The notes: generated by a model from the letters alone, not told the origin. DNA of 64,000 bases from Cocleimonas flava (GCF_004339015.1 NZ_SMFQ01000003.1:682001-746000), one strand, 5' to 3'; positions 45,728 through 55,514 are shown, counted from the first letter of the stretch. Translations and numbers: made by a program.

Positions 45728-46927
45728 ATGAATCATATCTCCTATCAGCAACAAGAAAGTCATACAAAAATAGAATCGAGCCTTATTGTAAAATTGGCAC
45801 TATTTCTATCTCTGTTCTTCATTTTTTCTATCCCATGGGGAAATGCCGTCTGGGATGGACTGACTCGTATTTTTGGTATCATTGCTTTTGGTGCTGCTGG
45901 ACTCTCTTTGCTGAGCCACGGGACACATACCCGTTACAATATTTTCCACTTTTTTGTCGCACTCTTCGGGGTTTGGCTATTATTCAGCCTTATGTGGACG
46001 CCCGACCTGCCACGTGGCGAATTTCTTGTCACAAGTACCGTCCAATTATTGATGATCGCCTTTCTCATGACATTAATTCTTGATACAAAATACAAGATGT
46101 TATTGATGTATGAAAGCTATGTTTTTGGTAATTTAGTGGGTTCGGGTATAATCATCTACAATTACCTAAACGGAATAGAATCAATATATTACCAGCGTTA
46201 TGCAATACCTGTGTTAGATATTGATGGCCAATCAATCATGCTAACGTTGGCTATACCTATGGCAGCATATATCACTACACAATCCAAAAGTAAGATACTA
46301 AAAGTTATTAATATTGTGGCGATTCCAACGATTATCTTTGCAGTATTTTTAACAGGTACACGAACCGCTGCCATCATTGCGATAATCGGCGTCGCTTACT
46401 GGTTGTTTACTTACCGAAATACGTCCATGAGAATCAAGATCACTTTCTTCATTCTATTCATGGTTTCACTGGTTATGGTGTTTACTTTCGCCCCTGAAAA
46501 GTCATTGAATAGAATTTATAGCTCTGGTGAGTCTATTTCCAGCGGTACCTTAAATAATAGAACGGTTATCTGGAGAGCATCGATTGAGCAATGGAAACAA
46601 GCGCCAATAATTGGTAATGGTGTTGGAAGCCTTCAATATGTTCTCAGCACCAAACATGTTGAATACGACAGTGCCCACAACAGTTTTATTCACATTCTCA
46701 CAGAAAATGGAATTATAGGTTTGTCGATATATCTGCTGATCATTATTAGTATCATTTTCTATTCCTTACATGCCCCCCTGCCAGAAAAAGCCTTTATTAT
46801 TGCCACCCTCATGATGATTTTAGTCAGCCAAATAACCCAGCACACCCATTTCAGTAAGGAAACCTGGTTTGTTTTTACGATGCTGGCAATACATGGCTAC
46901 CTAGAAAGTAAACGAGCCAAGGAGTAA
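45728..46927 (+). CDS. O-antigen ligase/polymerase family membrane protein
   Basis: A 399-residue protein with about 11 helices and a large periplasmic loop before the last helices. The Wzy_C/WaaL domain is seen in FLTGTRTAAIIAIIG, NNRTVIWRASIEQWKQAPIIGNGVGS and YDSAHNSFIHILTENGIIG, where the His of HNSF is the conserved ligase residue. That His-bearing loop favours a WaaL-type ligase joining glycan to lipid A core, or a polymerase. It is one base from overlapping the flippase gene that follows (TAATG). Confidence 0.8.
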   Translation: MNHISYQQQESHTKIESSLIVKLALFLSLFFIFSIPWGNAVWDGLTRIFGIIAFGAAGLSLLSHGTHTRYNIFHFFVALFGVWLLFSLMWTPDLPRGEFLVTSTVQLLMIAFLMTLILDTKYKMLLMYESYVFGNLVGSGIIIYNYLNGIESIYYQRYAIPVLDIDGQSIMLTLAIPMAAYITTQSKSKILKVINIVAIPTIIFAVFLTGTRTAAIIAIIGVAYWLFTYRNTSMRIKITFFILFMVSLVMVFTFAPEKSLNRIYSSGESISSGTLNNRTVIWRASIEQWKQAPIIGNGVGSLQYVLSTKHVEYDSAHNSFIHILTENGIIGLSIYLLIIISIIFYSLHAPLPEKAFIIATLMMILVSQITQHTHFSKETWFVFTMLAIHGYLESKRAKE

Positions 46928-48345
46928 TGTTATTTCGCCATAGCGGTATCTATATACTCGCAAAATTAATCCCCGGCTTAATGGCTTTTGCTGCATTAAG
47001 TCTCTATACACATTTGCTCACACCGAGTGAATACGGGGTTTATACGCTGATATTTACTGGCACAGTGTTTATCCATAACGTTGTATTTAACTGGCTTAGC
47101 TCAGGGACTTTGCGTTATTGGTCTAATCAAGAATATAGCGACTCACAATTCATCAATACCCTTTCTACCAGTTTATTGAGAATTTCGTCTGTCGTTTTAG
47201 TTTTCGCTTTAATTGCTGCTGCCTTCTTCTGGGGTAAAACTGAATCTCTTTGGGTAATAGCCTCGTTTTCATTATTAATAGCACTTGCATTATTTACCAT
47301 TACGCAAAACCTGTTCAGCGCTAAAATAGAACCCGCTAGTTATGCGTTTTTAACCATCGTCTATTCCATTTGTTCGCTGACCTTGGGCGGTTTATTTTCG
47401 TATATGGGTTATGGTGCAACGGGAGTTATTTTTGGCATTGCGTTGGGAACATCAATCCCTGCACTCTTTGTTTTCAAAAGGTTGTGGCTACCCTATAAAA
47501 AAGCTGATTTTAACAAAGGCTTATTCAAGCGTTTATTAACCTATGGCATACCTTTAGCAGCCGCTGCTTTAGTAGAAGAAATCACCAAAGTATCTGATCG
47601 TTTTATGTTGGCAGGTATTCAAGGTAAAGATCAGGCTGGGCTTTACGCAGTGGGTTATGACTTATCCGGTAATTCCATTTTGATGATTATGTCAGCAATT
47701 AATATTGCCGCTTACCCTGTCATTATTAAACTTCTGGATAACGAGGGCGTGAAAGCCGCTACCGATTATTTTAGACATTATGTGATCTTGTTATTAGGGG
47801 TATCCATTCCCGCGGTCATTGGGCTTAACCTTGTCGGGCCTAATCTGGTGCATTTATTGATAGATCTCGATTATCAAGAATCTGTAATTTTTCTGTTACC
47901 CTGGATAACTAGCGCAATTTTTCTTCTGGGATTGCAGGTTTTCTACTTTGATTTAGCCTTTCAGCTTGGGCATAAAACCATAGCGAGTGTGAAGATAGCT
48001 GTCGCTATCGCCATAATCAATATTGGTTTAAATTACTGGCTTATTCCTATTATGGGCATTCATGGGGCGGCGATTGCGACGATCTCATCATTTGCCGTGG
48101 GCAGCCTTCTTAGCGCTTACTTTGGTCGAAAGTACTTTTCATTACCCTTCCCTGCTATCGAAACGTTTAAAATCGTTATAGCAACATTAGTTATGTGTTT
48201 ATGCTTATATTGGCTGAGAGATAAAAATGGCTGGGGATGGCTATTACTTCAATTATCCATTGGAGCAGCCAGTTATTTTGTAATGATGCTGTTATTTAAT
48301 ATCTTAGATATTAGATCAATGATAAAGGACAGATTGGCTCGCTAA
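46927..48345 (+). CDS. Polysaccharide flippase (second Wzx-type protein)
   Basis: A 472-residue MOP-family transporter with 12 to 14 helices. It begins MLFRHSGIYILAKLIPGLMAF, the usual Wzx start, and shows TYGIPLAAAALVEEITKVSDRFML in the middle. The ATG shares a base with the ligase stop; AAGGAG is only two bases before the ATG, unusually close. With the ligase gene it forms a two-gene unit outside the main exopolysaccharide locus, so it probably serves a different glycan. Only weakly similar to the Wzx at 2291. Confidence 0.82.
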   Translation: MLFRHSGIYILAKLIPGLMAFAALSLYTHLLTPSEYGVYTLIFTGTVFIHNVVFNWLSSGTLRYWSNQEYSDSQFINTLSTSLLRISSVVLVFALIAAAFFWGKTESLWVIASFSLLIALALFTITQNLFSAKIEPASYAFLTIVYSICSLTLGGLFSYMGYGATGVIFGIALGTSIPALFVFKRLWLPYKKADFNKGLFKRLLTYGIPLAAAALVEEITKVSDRFMLAGIQGKDQAGLYAVGYDLSGNSILMIMSAINIAAYPVIIKLLDNEGVKAATDYFRHYVILLLGVSIPAVIGLNLVGPNLVHLLIDLDYQESVIFLLPWITSAIFLLGLQVFYFDLAFQLGHKTIASVKIAVAIAIINIGLNYWLIPIMGIHGAAIATISSFAVGSLLSAYFGRKYFSLPFPAIETFKIVIATLVMCLCLYWLRDKNGWGWLLLQLSIGAASYFVMMLLFNILDIRSMIKDRLAR

Positions 48346-48356
48346 CTAGCTTGAGA

Positions 48357-48407
48357 GATTGAATCGTTGATTGAATGATTATGTAGTTGAGTAGTTGAGT
48401 AACTGAG
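48357..48407 (+). repeat. Short tandem repeats after the second flippase
   Basis: Two 12-base units GATTGAATCGTT and GATTGAATGATT (48357-48380) are followed by TAGTTGAG, TAGTTGAG and TAACTGAG (48384-48407). They lie between convergent genes. No function is apparent. Confidence 0.6.
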
Positions 48408-48439
48408 AAATAAAAACCAAATAACAGGCATCATGTCTG

Positions 48440-49147
48440 TTAAGGACTTTTGTGCAATCGGCTCATTAACCACAAATATACCGCACTAGATATTCCTTCA
48501 GAACCATAGATCATAGCCATCACCATTATTTGATAACGAACCGCAATCAATGGATCTACTCCTGATAATATCTGCCCTGTCATCATACCAGGCAAGGACA
48601 CAATACCTACAGCAAACAAAGCATTTGTGGCTGGAATCATCGCATTTGCGTAAGCCAGATTTCTCGCTTCGATTTTACTTGTGCCACGATTAGTCTCTTC
48701 ATAAAATCGATCCGCAGCCAGACTGATGCTATTGATACAATTAGAGAAAATCATTCCACCTAAAGGAATTAAATACTGTGGTTTATACCAAGGCGTAAAT
48801 TCCAGAACCACTTGAGTGACTAATGCCAAGGTCGTCGCACCACCCGCCAGTAAAGCGATCAATACATAACCGTACTGTTTAATACGTTGTTCTTTGACTG
48901 TCCGTAATGCAATCCACGCCGAAAGACCAATCATTCCCACTAGAATTAACAGTATTACCCAATAACTCTCTGCACTAAATATATACCCGAGAAGATAGCC
49001 AACAATAATCAATTGGCCGAGCATTCTTAAGGATGCATAAATTCCTTCTTTATAATTTAATGACCACGAAAACTGGATGAATAGAACAAGAATGACGGGA
49101 ATTAAGACCAGCAACAAAGAAGCGATTGGAATGGTAGATATTGTCAT
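48440..49147 (-). CDS. FetB-like ABC transporter permease (UPF0014)
   Basis: A 235-residue membrane protein with about seven helices. GMIFSNCINSISLAADRFYEE in the middle and NAMIPATNALFAVGIVSLPGMMTGQILSGVDPLIAVRYQIMVM in the second half (shown in full only by position, residues ~160-205) mark the UPF0014/FetB family. In E. coli FetB works with the ATPase FetA in iron export. No ATPase gene is adjacent here, so it is an orphan in this window. C-rich copy I lies 17 bases upstream of its start codon, T-tract facing the gene. Confidence 0.85.
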   Translation of the reverse strand: MTISTIPIASLLLVLIPVILVLFIQFSWSLNYKEGIYASLRMLGQLIIVGYLLGYIFSAESYWVILLILVGMIGLSAWIALRTVKEQRIKQYGYVLIALLAGGATTLALVTQVVLEFTPWYKPQYLIPLGGMIFSNCINSISLAADRFYEETNRGTSKIEARNLAYANAMIPATNALFAVGIVSLPGMMTGQILSGVDPLIAVRYQIMVMAMIYGSEGISSAVYLWLMSRLHKSP

Positions 49148-49164
49148 TGATCATATCCAGAACT

Positions 49165-49194
49165 AAAAAAACGCCCTATAAGTAGGGGGGTGGG
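49165..49194 (-). repeat. C-rich dispersed element, copy I
   Basis: On the minus strand: CCCACCCCCCTACTTATA then GGGCGTTTTTTT. It is in a divergent promoter region and would end a transcript just before the FetB-like start, or block read-through from the right. Confidence 0.8.
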
Positions 49195-49415
49195 TTACAT
49201 TTAGCGTCGAGTTAACCTAAACAATACTCAATGGCTTGATGCAAGAATTCTCTACCAGTATATATCAAGTTAGCATTATCGACTCTTTATCACTATTTTT
49301 ACCCTACTCTTCATCTTTAAGTATAATTCAGGATAACCCTTTGCAATATTACCTTGTCTAAAGATAGCTATTTATAGACTACCTCGAGACCCTATTATTT
49401 ATTAAAGATAAGTAG

Positions 49416-50147
49416 ATGCCTTTTTTCCCATTTAAATACTTTAGCGAGAACCCACTAGGCAAAGATTATGTCGTGGGCGACCTTCATGGAATGTTCTCTC
49501 TTTTAGAGTCGCAGCTAGAAAAACTGAATTTCAATCCAGAAACAGATCGCGTTTTTTCTGTGGGAGACCTAATAGATAGAGGGCCGGAATCTTTTCGTGT
49601 AATAGAGTTTTTAGATAAACCATGGTTTTTTTCTATCAAGGGAAACCATGAGATGATGTTATTAGAATCACAACATAAAAAAACCACCTATCGCAGCTGG
49701 GTAGAAAACAACGGTGGCGATTGGTGGCAAGATATCGACATTGATACTCAATTTGAAATTCGCGACCGTATTAAAGAACTCCCAATTGCCATCGAAATAG
49801 CCACTAACATTGGAAAAATAGGTATCGTACATGCGGATATCCCCGTAGGCGTATCATGGCAAAAACTGGTTCACGATATTCATGTAGATAACGAAATCAT
49901 AGATTACTTGATGTGGTCACGTAACCGTTATAAATATATCCAACTAACCGGCGAAACAGAACGTGTAGAAGGTATAGATCTTGTCGTGATGGGACATACG
50001 CCAATACCAAAACCAATGAAGATAAGTAATTTGTATTATATTGATACCGGTGCTTCATACATAAAAGAACAAGATTTAGGACATTTAACGCTTTTGCAAA
50101 TACACCCTGAACTCAAGGTCTTCGAATATCCCGAATCACTCGACTGA
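49416..50147 (+). CDS. Metallophosphoesterase (PrpA/lambda-phosphatase type)
   Basis: A 243-residue calcineurin-like phosphatase. Metal-binding motifs are in order: DYVVGDLHGMF near residue 17, VFSVGDLIDRGPES near 47, FSIKGNHEMML near 77, and VMGHTPIPKP near 190. This set matches Ser/Thr protein phosphatases of the PrpA/PrpB and phage lambda group, and also bis(5'-nucleosyl)-tetraphosphatases. It lies before lptD but with a 101-base gap, so it is not clearly in that operon. The true substrate cannot be told. Confidence 0.85.
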   Translation: MPFFPFKYFSENPLGKDYVVGDLHGMFSLLESQLEKLNFNPETDRVFSVGDLIDRGPESFRVIEFLDKPWFFSIKGNHEMMLLESQHKKTTYRSWVENNGGDWWQDIDIDTQFEIRDRIKELPIAIEIATNIGKIGIVHADIPVGVSWQKLVHDIHVDNEIIDYLMWSRNRYKYIQLTGETERVEGIDLVVMGHTPIPKPMKISNLYYIDTGASYIKEQDLGHLTLLQIHPELKVFEYPESLD

Positions 50148-50248
50148 AATCTACCGCCTAAAACTATTTACACGAGTTAAGTGTTTAATTTTTATCAACA
50201 CTAACGAAGTAGTAGCAAATAAAACGCATTCAAACGTATAATCGGCTC

Positions 50249-52480
50249 GTGAAATTTTCTACCTCTCTTAAAACTATTCTCTGCACTGGATTTTTTGCCT
50301 TATTTTCGGCATCCAACGCTAAAACAATAAATGCAGAAGAATTTGCGTCTTGTGTAGTGCCGCAACAAACAGCATCAAGTTCTAAAACGTTAAACTCATT
50401 ACAAAAATTAATTACAGATAAGCCTGTTAAGGATGCAATCTATCTTGAAGCTGATTCAGGCAGCATCAAAAAACAAGGTATTTCGACACTGAATGGCGAC
50501 ATTATCATTCAACAAAATACAACTGTATTTAACGCAGATCAAGCGCAACTCAACCGTGATAACGAACAGATAAATGCGCGAGGAAATGTTGTACTTACTG
50601 ATACTAATTATGAGCTTAAAAGCCCTGATATCGAGTACAACCTTAAAAGTAAAACAGGCACAATTAAAGATGCAACATACTCGGTTGGCGACAGTGGGCT
50701 AAGAGGTAAAAGCACAGAAATCAAGAAAATAGATGATAAACGCCTGCAGTTACAAGACGCTACCTTTACTAGCTGCCCAGCAAATATGGATAGCTGGCAT
50801 TTGGCATCATCAGACATTATTCTGAATAATGAAACTCAAATTGGTAATGCAAAAAACGTTACATTCAACGTCGGAAAAGTACCTGTTTTTTATTTTCCGT
50901 GGCTCAGGTTTCCGATGAATGATCAGAGACTATCCGGTTTTCTTACCCCTAGTGTAAAACTGCAATCGAACGAAGGTATATCACTCCCCTATTACTTAAA
51001 TTTAGCACCCAATTATGACGCCACATTTAGATTAACAACAATCAACAATACCGGTGTGCAAATTGATAATGAATTTCGTTATCTGACTCAAAAAAGCAAA
51101 GGTACACTCGAATACGATTTCATCCCTGAAGACCAGTCGTACGAAGATCAAATGCGCTATTATTTCAAGGTAGATCATCAAACGAAATTCAACAAACAAA
51201 CACGCTTAAACCTCAAAGCAGAAGGCGTATCCGACGCTGACTTTTTCGATGACTTTTCATCATCACTAGAAACCAGTACACGACCTGCTTTGCAAAGGCG
51301 CTTAGAATTTGTAACAAAAGACACGCCATGGAATGCAAGTATTGCCGTTGAAGATTATCAAGTACTGGATAGTGACGATGACCCGTATTCCAAATTACCC
51401 GAACTAAAGCTAGGCTATGCCCCTAAAAGTGGGCCAAATGAGCTAAAAGTAGGTTTAGACTCAGAACTAGTCTACTTCGACAAAGCTGATGAAACAAACG
51501 GTGCAAGAGCAGATATTAAATTCACCGCATCTAAAAAATGGGGAGATGATGCCTGGTACTTTAAACCTAAGCTAAGTCTCGAACATACAATCTATTCACT
51601 AGATATTTCCACCTCAGACGAAGACACTTATACCGATTCAAGTATTGACCGAACATTACCGACCGTTACCCTCGATGCAGGGCTATTCTTCGACCGACAG
51701 CTTAAAAACAATAAATATACGCAAACTTTAGAACCTCGCCTTTTTTATACTTATACTCCCTATAAGGATCAGAGCGACATTCCTATTTTTGATACCGCCC
51801 TCACTAATTTTTCTGAGAGTAATCAATTATTTCTAGAAAACCGGTTTACCGGTAAAGACCGCATTGCTGATAACAATAAGCTGACGTTTGCCGTTACCTC
51901 AAGAATCCAGAACCGGGAATTGGGTAGAGAACTATTTAAAACAAGTATTGGCCAGGTGTTTAACTTTACAGATAGAAAAGTTACCCTTCCCGGGGGAACT
52001 ATTTCTACTGGCACACGCTCTGATCTAGTATTGGAATTAAGTGGCAGATTAAATGATAATTTCAGGTTATCTACGACTGCCAGTGTGAATAACGAAGATA
52101 GCAGCGATTCAAGTTATTATCTTCGTTTAAACTATCAGGATGACAAAAAGCGTATTGCCAACATCAGTTTACGCAAATTAGATACCGAACTGAAACAATT
52201 AAGTTTTTCAGGTGCATTACCTATTAACGACAAATGGTCGATGGTTGCTAGTACTGACCAAGACCTGAAAAATAATAGAAATCTGGAATCACTTGTAGGC
52301 ATTGAATATCAAGATTGCTGCTGGAAAACCAGACTAGTAGTGAAACGTTATCTGACATCAGATAATATAACCTATGACAATCCAGTCTACCTTGAATTCG
52401 AACTCAAAGGATTAGGAAATATTGGTAGAAGTGCAACAAGCCAAATTAAGGAAAATATATACGGATATGACGATTATTAA
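50249..52480 (+). CDS. lptD: LPS-assembly protein LptD
   Basis: The outer-membrane beta-barrel that inserts LPS into the outer leaflet with LptE. It has a signal peptide (residues ~1-24), an OstA/LptA-like beta-jellyroll (~60-190) and a large C-terminal barrel. Cys residues for the essential disulfides are present: one in EEFASCVVP near the N-terminus and the pair in YQDCCWKTR near residue 690. At 743 residues it is slightly shorter than E. coli. Start is GTG at 50249. It overlaps surA by 14 bases, in the conserved lptD-surA-pdxA order. Confidence 0.96.
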   Translation: MKFSTSLKTILCTGFFALFSASNAKTINAEEFASCVVPQQTASSSKTLNSLQKLITDKPVKDAIYLEADSGSIKKQGISTLNGDIIIQQNTTVFNADQAQLNRDNEQINARGNVVLTDTNYELKSPDIEYNLKSKTGTIKDATYSVGDSGLRGKSTEIKKIDDKRLQLQDATFTSCPANMDSWHLASSDIILNNETQIGNAKNVTFNVGKVPVFYFPWLRFPMNDQRLSGFLTPSVKLQSNEGISLPYYLNLAPNYDATFRLTTINNTGVQIDNEFRYLTQKSKGTLEYDFIPEDQSYEDQMRYYFKVDHQTKFNKQTRLNLKAEGVSDADFFDDFSSSLETSTRPALQRRLEFVTKDTPWNASIAVEDYQVLDSDDDPYSKLPELKLGYAPKSGPNELKVGLDSELVYFDKADETNGARADIKFTASKKWGDDAWYFKPKLSLEHTIYSLDISTSDEDTYTDSSIDRTLPTVTLDAGLFFDRQLKNNKYTQTLEPRLFYTYTPYKDQSDIPIFDTALTNFSESNQLFLENRFTGKDRIADNNKLTFAVTSRIQNRELGRELFKTSIGQVFNFTDRKVTLPGGTISTGTRSDLVLELSGRLNDNFRLSTTASVNNEDSSDSSYYLRLNYQDDKKRIANISLRKLDTELKQLSFSGALPINDKWSMVASTDQDLKNNRNLESLVGIEYQDCCWKTRLVVKRYLTSDNITYDNPVYLEFELKGLGNIGRSATSQIKENIYGYDDY

Positions 52481-53741
52481 CAACTTTTTAAGATCATCAA
52501 ATAAATTTTTACTAGCTCTTGGCTGTGTTTTATTTGCCAATACTGGTATCGCTGCTGACAAAACGCTGGATAGCATTGCAGCGATCGTTAACAACGACGT
52601 TATTATGATCAGCGAAGTTAAAGCGGAAGCTATAAAAGCAAAGCGTTCAAACAAACAAAATGTATCTGAGCAAACATTAATCAAAGAAGCGATGGAAAAG
52701 CTTATTTTGGATAAAATTCAGGTACAGAGAGCTAAAGCAGTCGGTATTAAAATTGATGACACAGCTGTTGACCAAGCTATGCAGTCATTAGCAGAACAAA
52801 ACAAACTAGACCTGCAAAAGTTTAGAATTGCTTTGATTAATGAAGGATATAACTACAAAGATTTCCGTGAAAATATTCGCGATCGTCTTTATATGAATAC
52901 CTTAAGAAAAAGACAACAAGTTAGTAATAAAAGTATTTCTGAATCTGAAGTAGATGATTTGATACAGGCTGAAAGCTTTTCTTTAAACAAAGGCGTTCAG
53001 TATCGCTTCATTGATATCTTCATCCCGAATAAAAATGGCCAAGGTGTTCAGCAATTTAATACTAATTACAATCGCGCCCAGCAATTAAGAAAACTGCTGT
53101 TAGGAAAATCCACTATTCCTAAAGCTACTCTAAGTAAAATGGGTGCAACAAGTCAGGAGCTTGGCTGGAAAGAATCAAGTACTTTAAGCCCTGCTTATAT
53201 GCGTAGCTTAAGCCTTATTGGTGAAGGAGAATTATCGCAAGTGGTTAGAGATGAAAGAGGATTTCATATTCTCAAACTGATTGAACAACGCGGTGGCAAG
53301 AGAACAGAGACAAAACAAGCTAGAGTGCGCCATATACTAGTTTCTGCTGACACTCCAAATGGAAGAATCAAAGCCATTCAAATACGTAATCGTATTCTTG
53401 CTGGAGAGAACTTTAACAAACTCGCTAAAGAAAACTCTGCTGACAAAGGCAGCGCAGAAAAAGGCGGTGAAATGCCAATATCAAATCCGGCTATATTTGT
53501 TCCTCCTTTTGCCAAAGCCGTCAACTCTTTGCCTTTGAATACACTTAGCCAACCCGTTCAAACTAAATTTGGCTGGCATATTATTGAAGTATTAGAGCGT
53601 AAAGTCAGTGACCAGACGAGAGATGCGTTGAAGACACAAGCTCAAACGCTTATTAGCGATAAAAAACAGGAAGAAGGCTTTAAGAATTGGTTGAAAAGCT
53701 TACGTGATCAGGCATTTGTCGAATATCGTTTAAACCTATAG
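52467..53741 (+). CDS. surA: Periplasmic chaperone and peptidyl-prolyl isomerase SurA
   Basis: Helps fold outer-membrane proteins, including LptD, encoded just before. Signal peptide FLRSSNKFLLALGCVLFANT is cut after residues IAA; the N-terminal chaperone domain starts LDSIAAIVNNDVIM. Two parvulin PPIase domains follow, at ~160-265 (VQYRFIDIFIP) and ~275-375 (ARVRHILVSADTPNG). The ATG at 52467 is chosen because AAGGAAAA lies about nine bases upstream and the signal peptide then begins properly; a start 15 codons earlier is unlikely. It overlaps lptD by 14 bases. Confidence 0.96.
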   Translation: MTIINNFLRSSNKFLLALGCVLFANTGIAADKTLDSIAAIVNNDVIMISEVKAEAIKAKRSNKQNVSEQTLIKEAMEKLILDKIQVQRAKAVGIKIDDTAVDQAMQSLAEQNKLDLQKFRIALINEGYNYKDFRENIRDRLYMNTLRKRQQVSNKSISESEVDDLIQAESFSLNKGVQYRFIDIFIPNKNGQGVQQFNTNYNRAQQLRKLLLGKSTIPKATLSKMGATSQELGWKESSTLSPAYMRSLSLIGEGELSQVVRDERGFHILKLIEQRGGKRTETKQARVRHILVSADTPNGRIKAIQIRNRILAGENFNKLAKENSADKGSAEKGGEMPISNPAIFVPPFAKAVNSLPLNTLSQPVQTKFGWHIIEVLERKVSDQTRDALKTQAQTLISDKKQEEGFKNWLKSLRDQAFVEYRLNL

Positions 53742-53825
53742 TTTTTACGAAGTTATAATTTACAGCCATAACTATGCTTTTATTCATAACTTTATAAATA
53801 CAAATTAACACAGCAAACTAATGTC

Positions 53826-54815
53826 ATGAATATTCCTCGTTTAGCTATCACCTCTGGAGAACCCAGTGGAATTGGTCCAGATCTAATTATTCAGCTCGCT
53901 GATACTTTATTTCCTGCAGAATTAATTGTTATTGCAGATAAGAAAATGATGCAGCAACGATCTGACCAGCTAGGTATACCTGTATCTTTTTCAGACTATG
54001 ACGCTTCTTTGCCAAGAGCAGAAAATAACAAAGGGGTTATCAAGATAATTGACACCCCCTGTACCGAACCCGTTTCTGCTGGCATTCTAAACAAAGAAAA
54101 TGCTTCGTATGTTCTAGATACCTTAACAATCGCAACGAAAGGATGCCTATCTGGCGAATTTGATGCGATGGTCACTCCCCCTTTACACAAAGGTATCATC
54201 AACGAGTCTGGTGTTGCATTTACCGGTCATACGGAATTTTTGGCAGAACTAACACAAGCAGAACTTCCGGTGATGATGCTAGCTGCAGATGATTTACGAG
54301 TTGCGTTAGCTACCACGCATTTGCCTTTAAAAGACGTTAGTGCAGCTATCACTAAAGAGTCTTTAACAAAGGTCATTTCCATCTTAAACCATGACCTTAT
54401 TCATAAGTTTGGCATTAAAAACCCTCATATTTTAATCTGCGGCTTGAATCCACACGCAGGTGAAGACGGTCATTTAGGCATGGAAGAAATTGATACGATT
54501 CAACCGGTCATCAAATCATTTAAAGATCAGGGAATGAATCTATCAGGTCCATTACCAGCGGATACGTTATTTACACCAAAGTATCTCGATACAGCAGATG
54601 CGGTGTTAGCGATGTTTCATGATCAGGGTTTACCGGTTTTAAAACATGTCGGTTTTGGCCACGCCATCAATATCACCCTGGGTTTACCGATAATAAGAAC
54701 TTCGGTTGATCACGGTACCGCTTTAGATCTTGCAGGCACGGGAAAAGCATCCTCAGGGAGCATGGTGGCTGCAATTAATTCAGCAATTTTGCTGTCTAAT
54801 GAAACTTTATCTTAA
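53826..54815 (+). CDS. pdxA: 4-hydroxythreonine-4-phosphate dehydrogenase
   Basis: An NAD-dependent enzyme of pyridoxal-phosphate synthesis. The N-terminus RLAITSGEPSGIGPDL is the family signature, with VTPPLHKGIINESG, FTGHTEFLAEL and CGLNPHAGEDGHLG for substrate and metal binding, and MFHDQGLPVLKHVGFGHAINITLGLP near the end (cited by position, residues ~265-290). Length 329 is normal. The usual next genes rsmA and apaGH are missing; dsbB follows instead. Confidence 0.96.
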   Translation: MNIPRLAITSGEPSGIGPDLIIQLADTLFPAELIVIADKKMMQQRSDQLGIPVSFSDYDASLPRAENNKGVIKIIDTPCTEPVSAGILNKENASYVLDTLTIATKGCLSGEFDAMVTPPLHKGIINESGVAFTGHTEFLAELTQAELPVMMLAADDLRVALATTHLPLKDVSAAITKESLTKVISILNHDLIHKFGIKNPHILICGLNPHAGEDGHLGMEEIDTIQPVIKSFKDQGMNLSGPLPADTLFTPKYLDTADAVLAMFHDQGLPVLKHVGFGHAINITLGLPIIRTSVDHGTALDLAGTGKASSGSMVAAINSAILLSNETLS

Positions 54816-54873
54816 ATCACCCATCAAACAAATCTTACATCTAAAAGTAAATTTCAGAGGCTAATAATAAAAA

Positions 54874-55371
54874 ATGAACACAAGTAACCATTCAATTCGA
54901 CCACCAATGCTATTCGGCTTAATAATAAGCCTTGGCATGCTTGCTGTAGCATTATTCTTCCAGTACTACATGGAATTAGAACCTTGCCCTTTATGTATCG
55001 TATCGCGAGTTATCGTTATCGTTTTAGCTGCAGTATTCTTTTTTGCATTGCTACAAGGCCCAACATCATGGGGTCGAAGAATATATGGCCTATTACTGAC
55101 TTTAGTTAGCCTTGCTGGCCTTGGTGTATCAGCAAGACATACGTGGTTACAACACCTACCACCCGAAAAAGTACCAGAGTGTGGGCCAGGTTTAGAATTC
55201 TGGATGAATAACTTGCCTGCTACAGACGTAATCCAGAAGGTCTTTCATGGTTCCGGTGAATGTGCCGAAGTTTCATGGACAATGTTCGGCTTAAGTATTC
55301 CCGAATTAAGTTTAATCGTTTTTGGTTTATTCTTAATCTACAGCCTAAAACTGTTATTTAAAGGCAGATAA
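54874..55371 (+). CDS. dsbB: Disulfide bond formation protein DsbB
   Basis: An inner-membrane quinone reductase that reoxidises DsbA. The 165-residue protein has four helices. The first redox pair is in ELEPCPLCIVSR near residue 40 and the second pair is formed by Cys in VPECGPG and GSGECAEVSW, in the second periplasmic loop. It lies 58 bases after pdxA. No dsbA gene is seen nearby. It would support the disulfides of LptD, encoded upstream. Confidence 0.94.
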   Translation: MNTSNHSIRPPMLFGLIISLGMLAVALFFQYYMELEPCPLCIVSRVIVIVLAAVFFFALLQGPTSWGRRIYGLLLTLVSLAGLGVSARHTWLQHLPPEKVPECGPGLEFWMNNLPATDVIQKVFHGSGECAEVSWTMFGLSIPELSLIVFGLFLIYSLKLLFKGR

Positions 55372-55514
55372 ATACATTGTTTGTTTTCAAGCAAAACTAA
55401 GTATTTTTATAAAAAAGTACTTAAAAATTAAGTCTAGTTTAAATGGTTATTTGAAAAAGCGATTAACTACCCCATAATAACGACATTAACCACACAATCA
55501 TTAGAGAGAACACA

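Noticed and set aside
54170-54200. TCACTCCCCCTTTACAC in pdxA as another C-rich element
   Set aside because: The C run is broken, the TACTT core and T-tract are absent, and the codons are those of the conserved VTPPLHKG motif.
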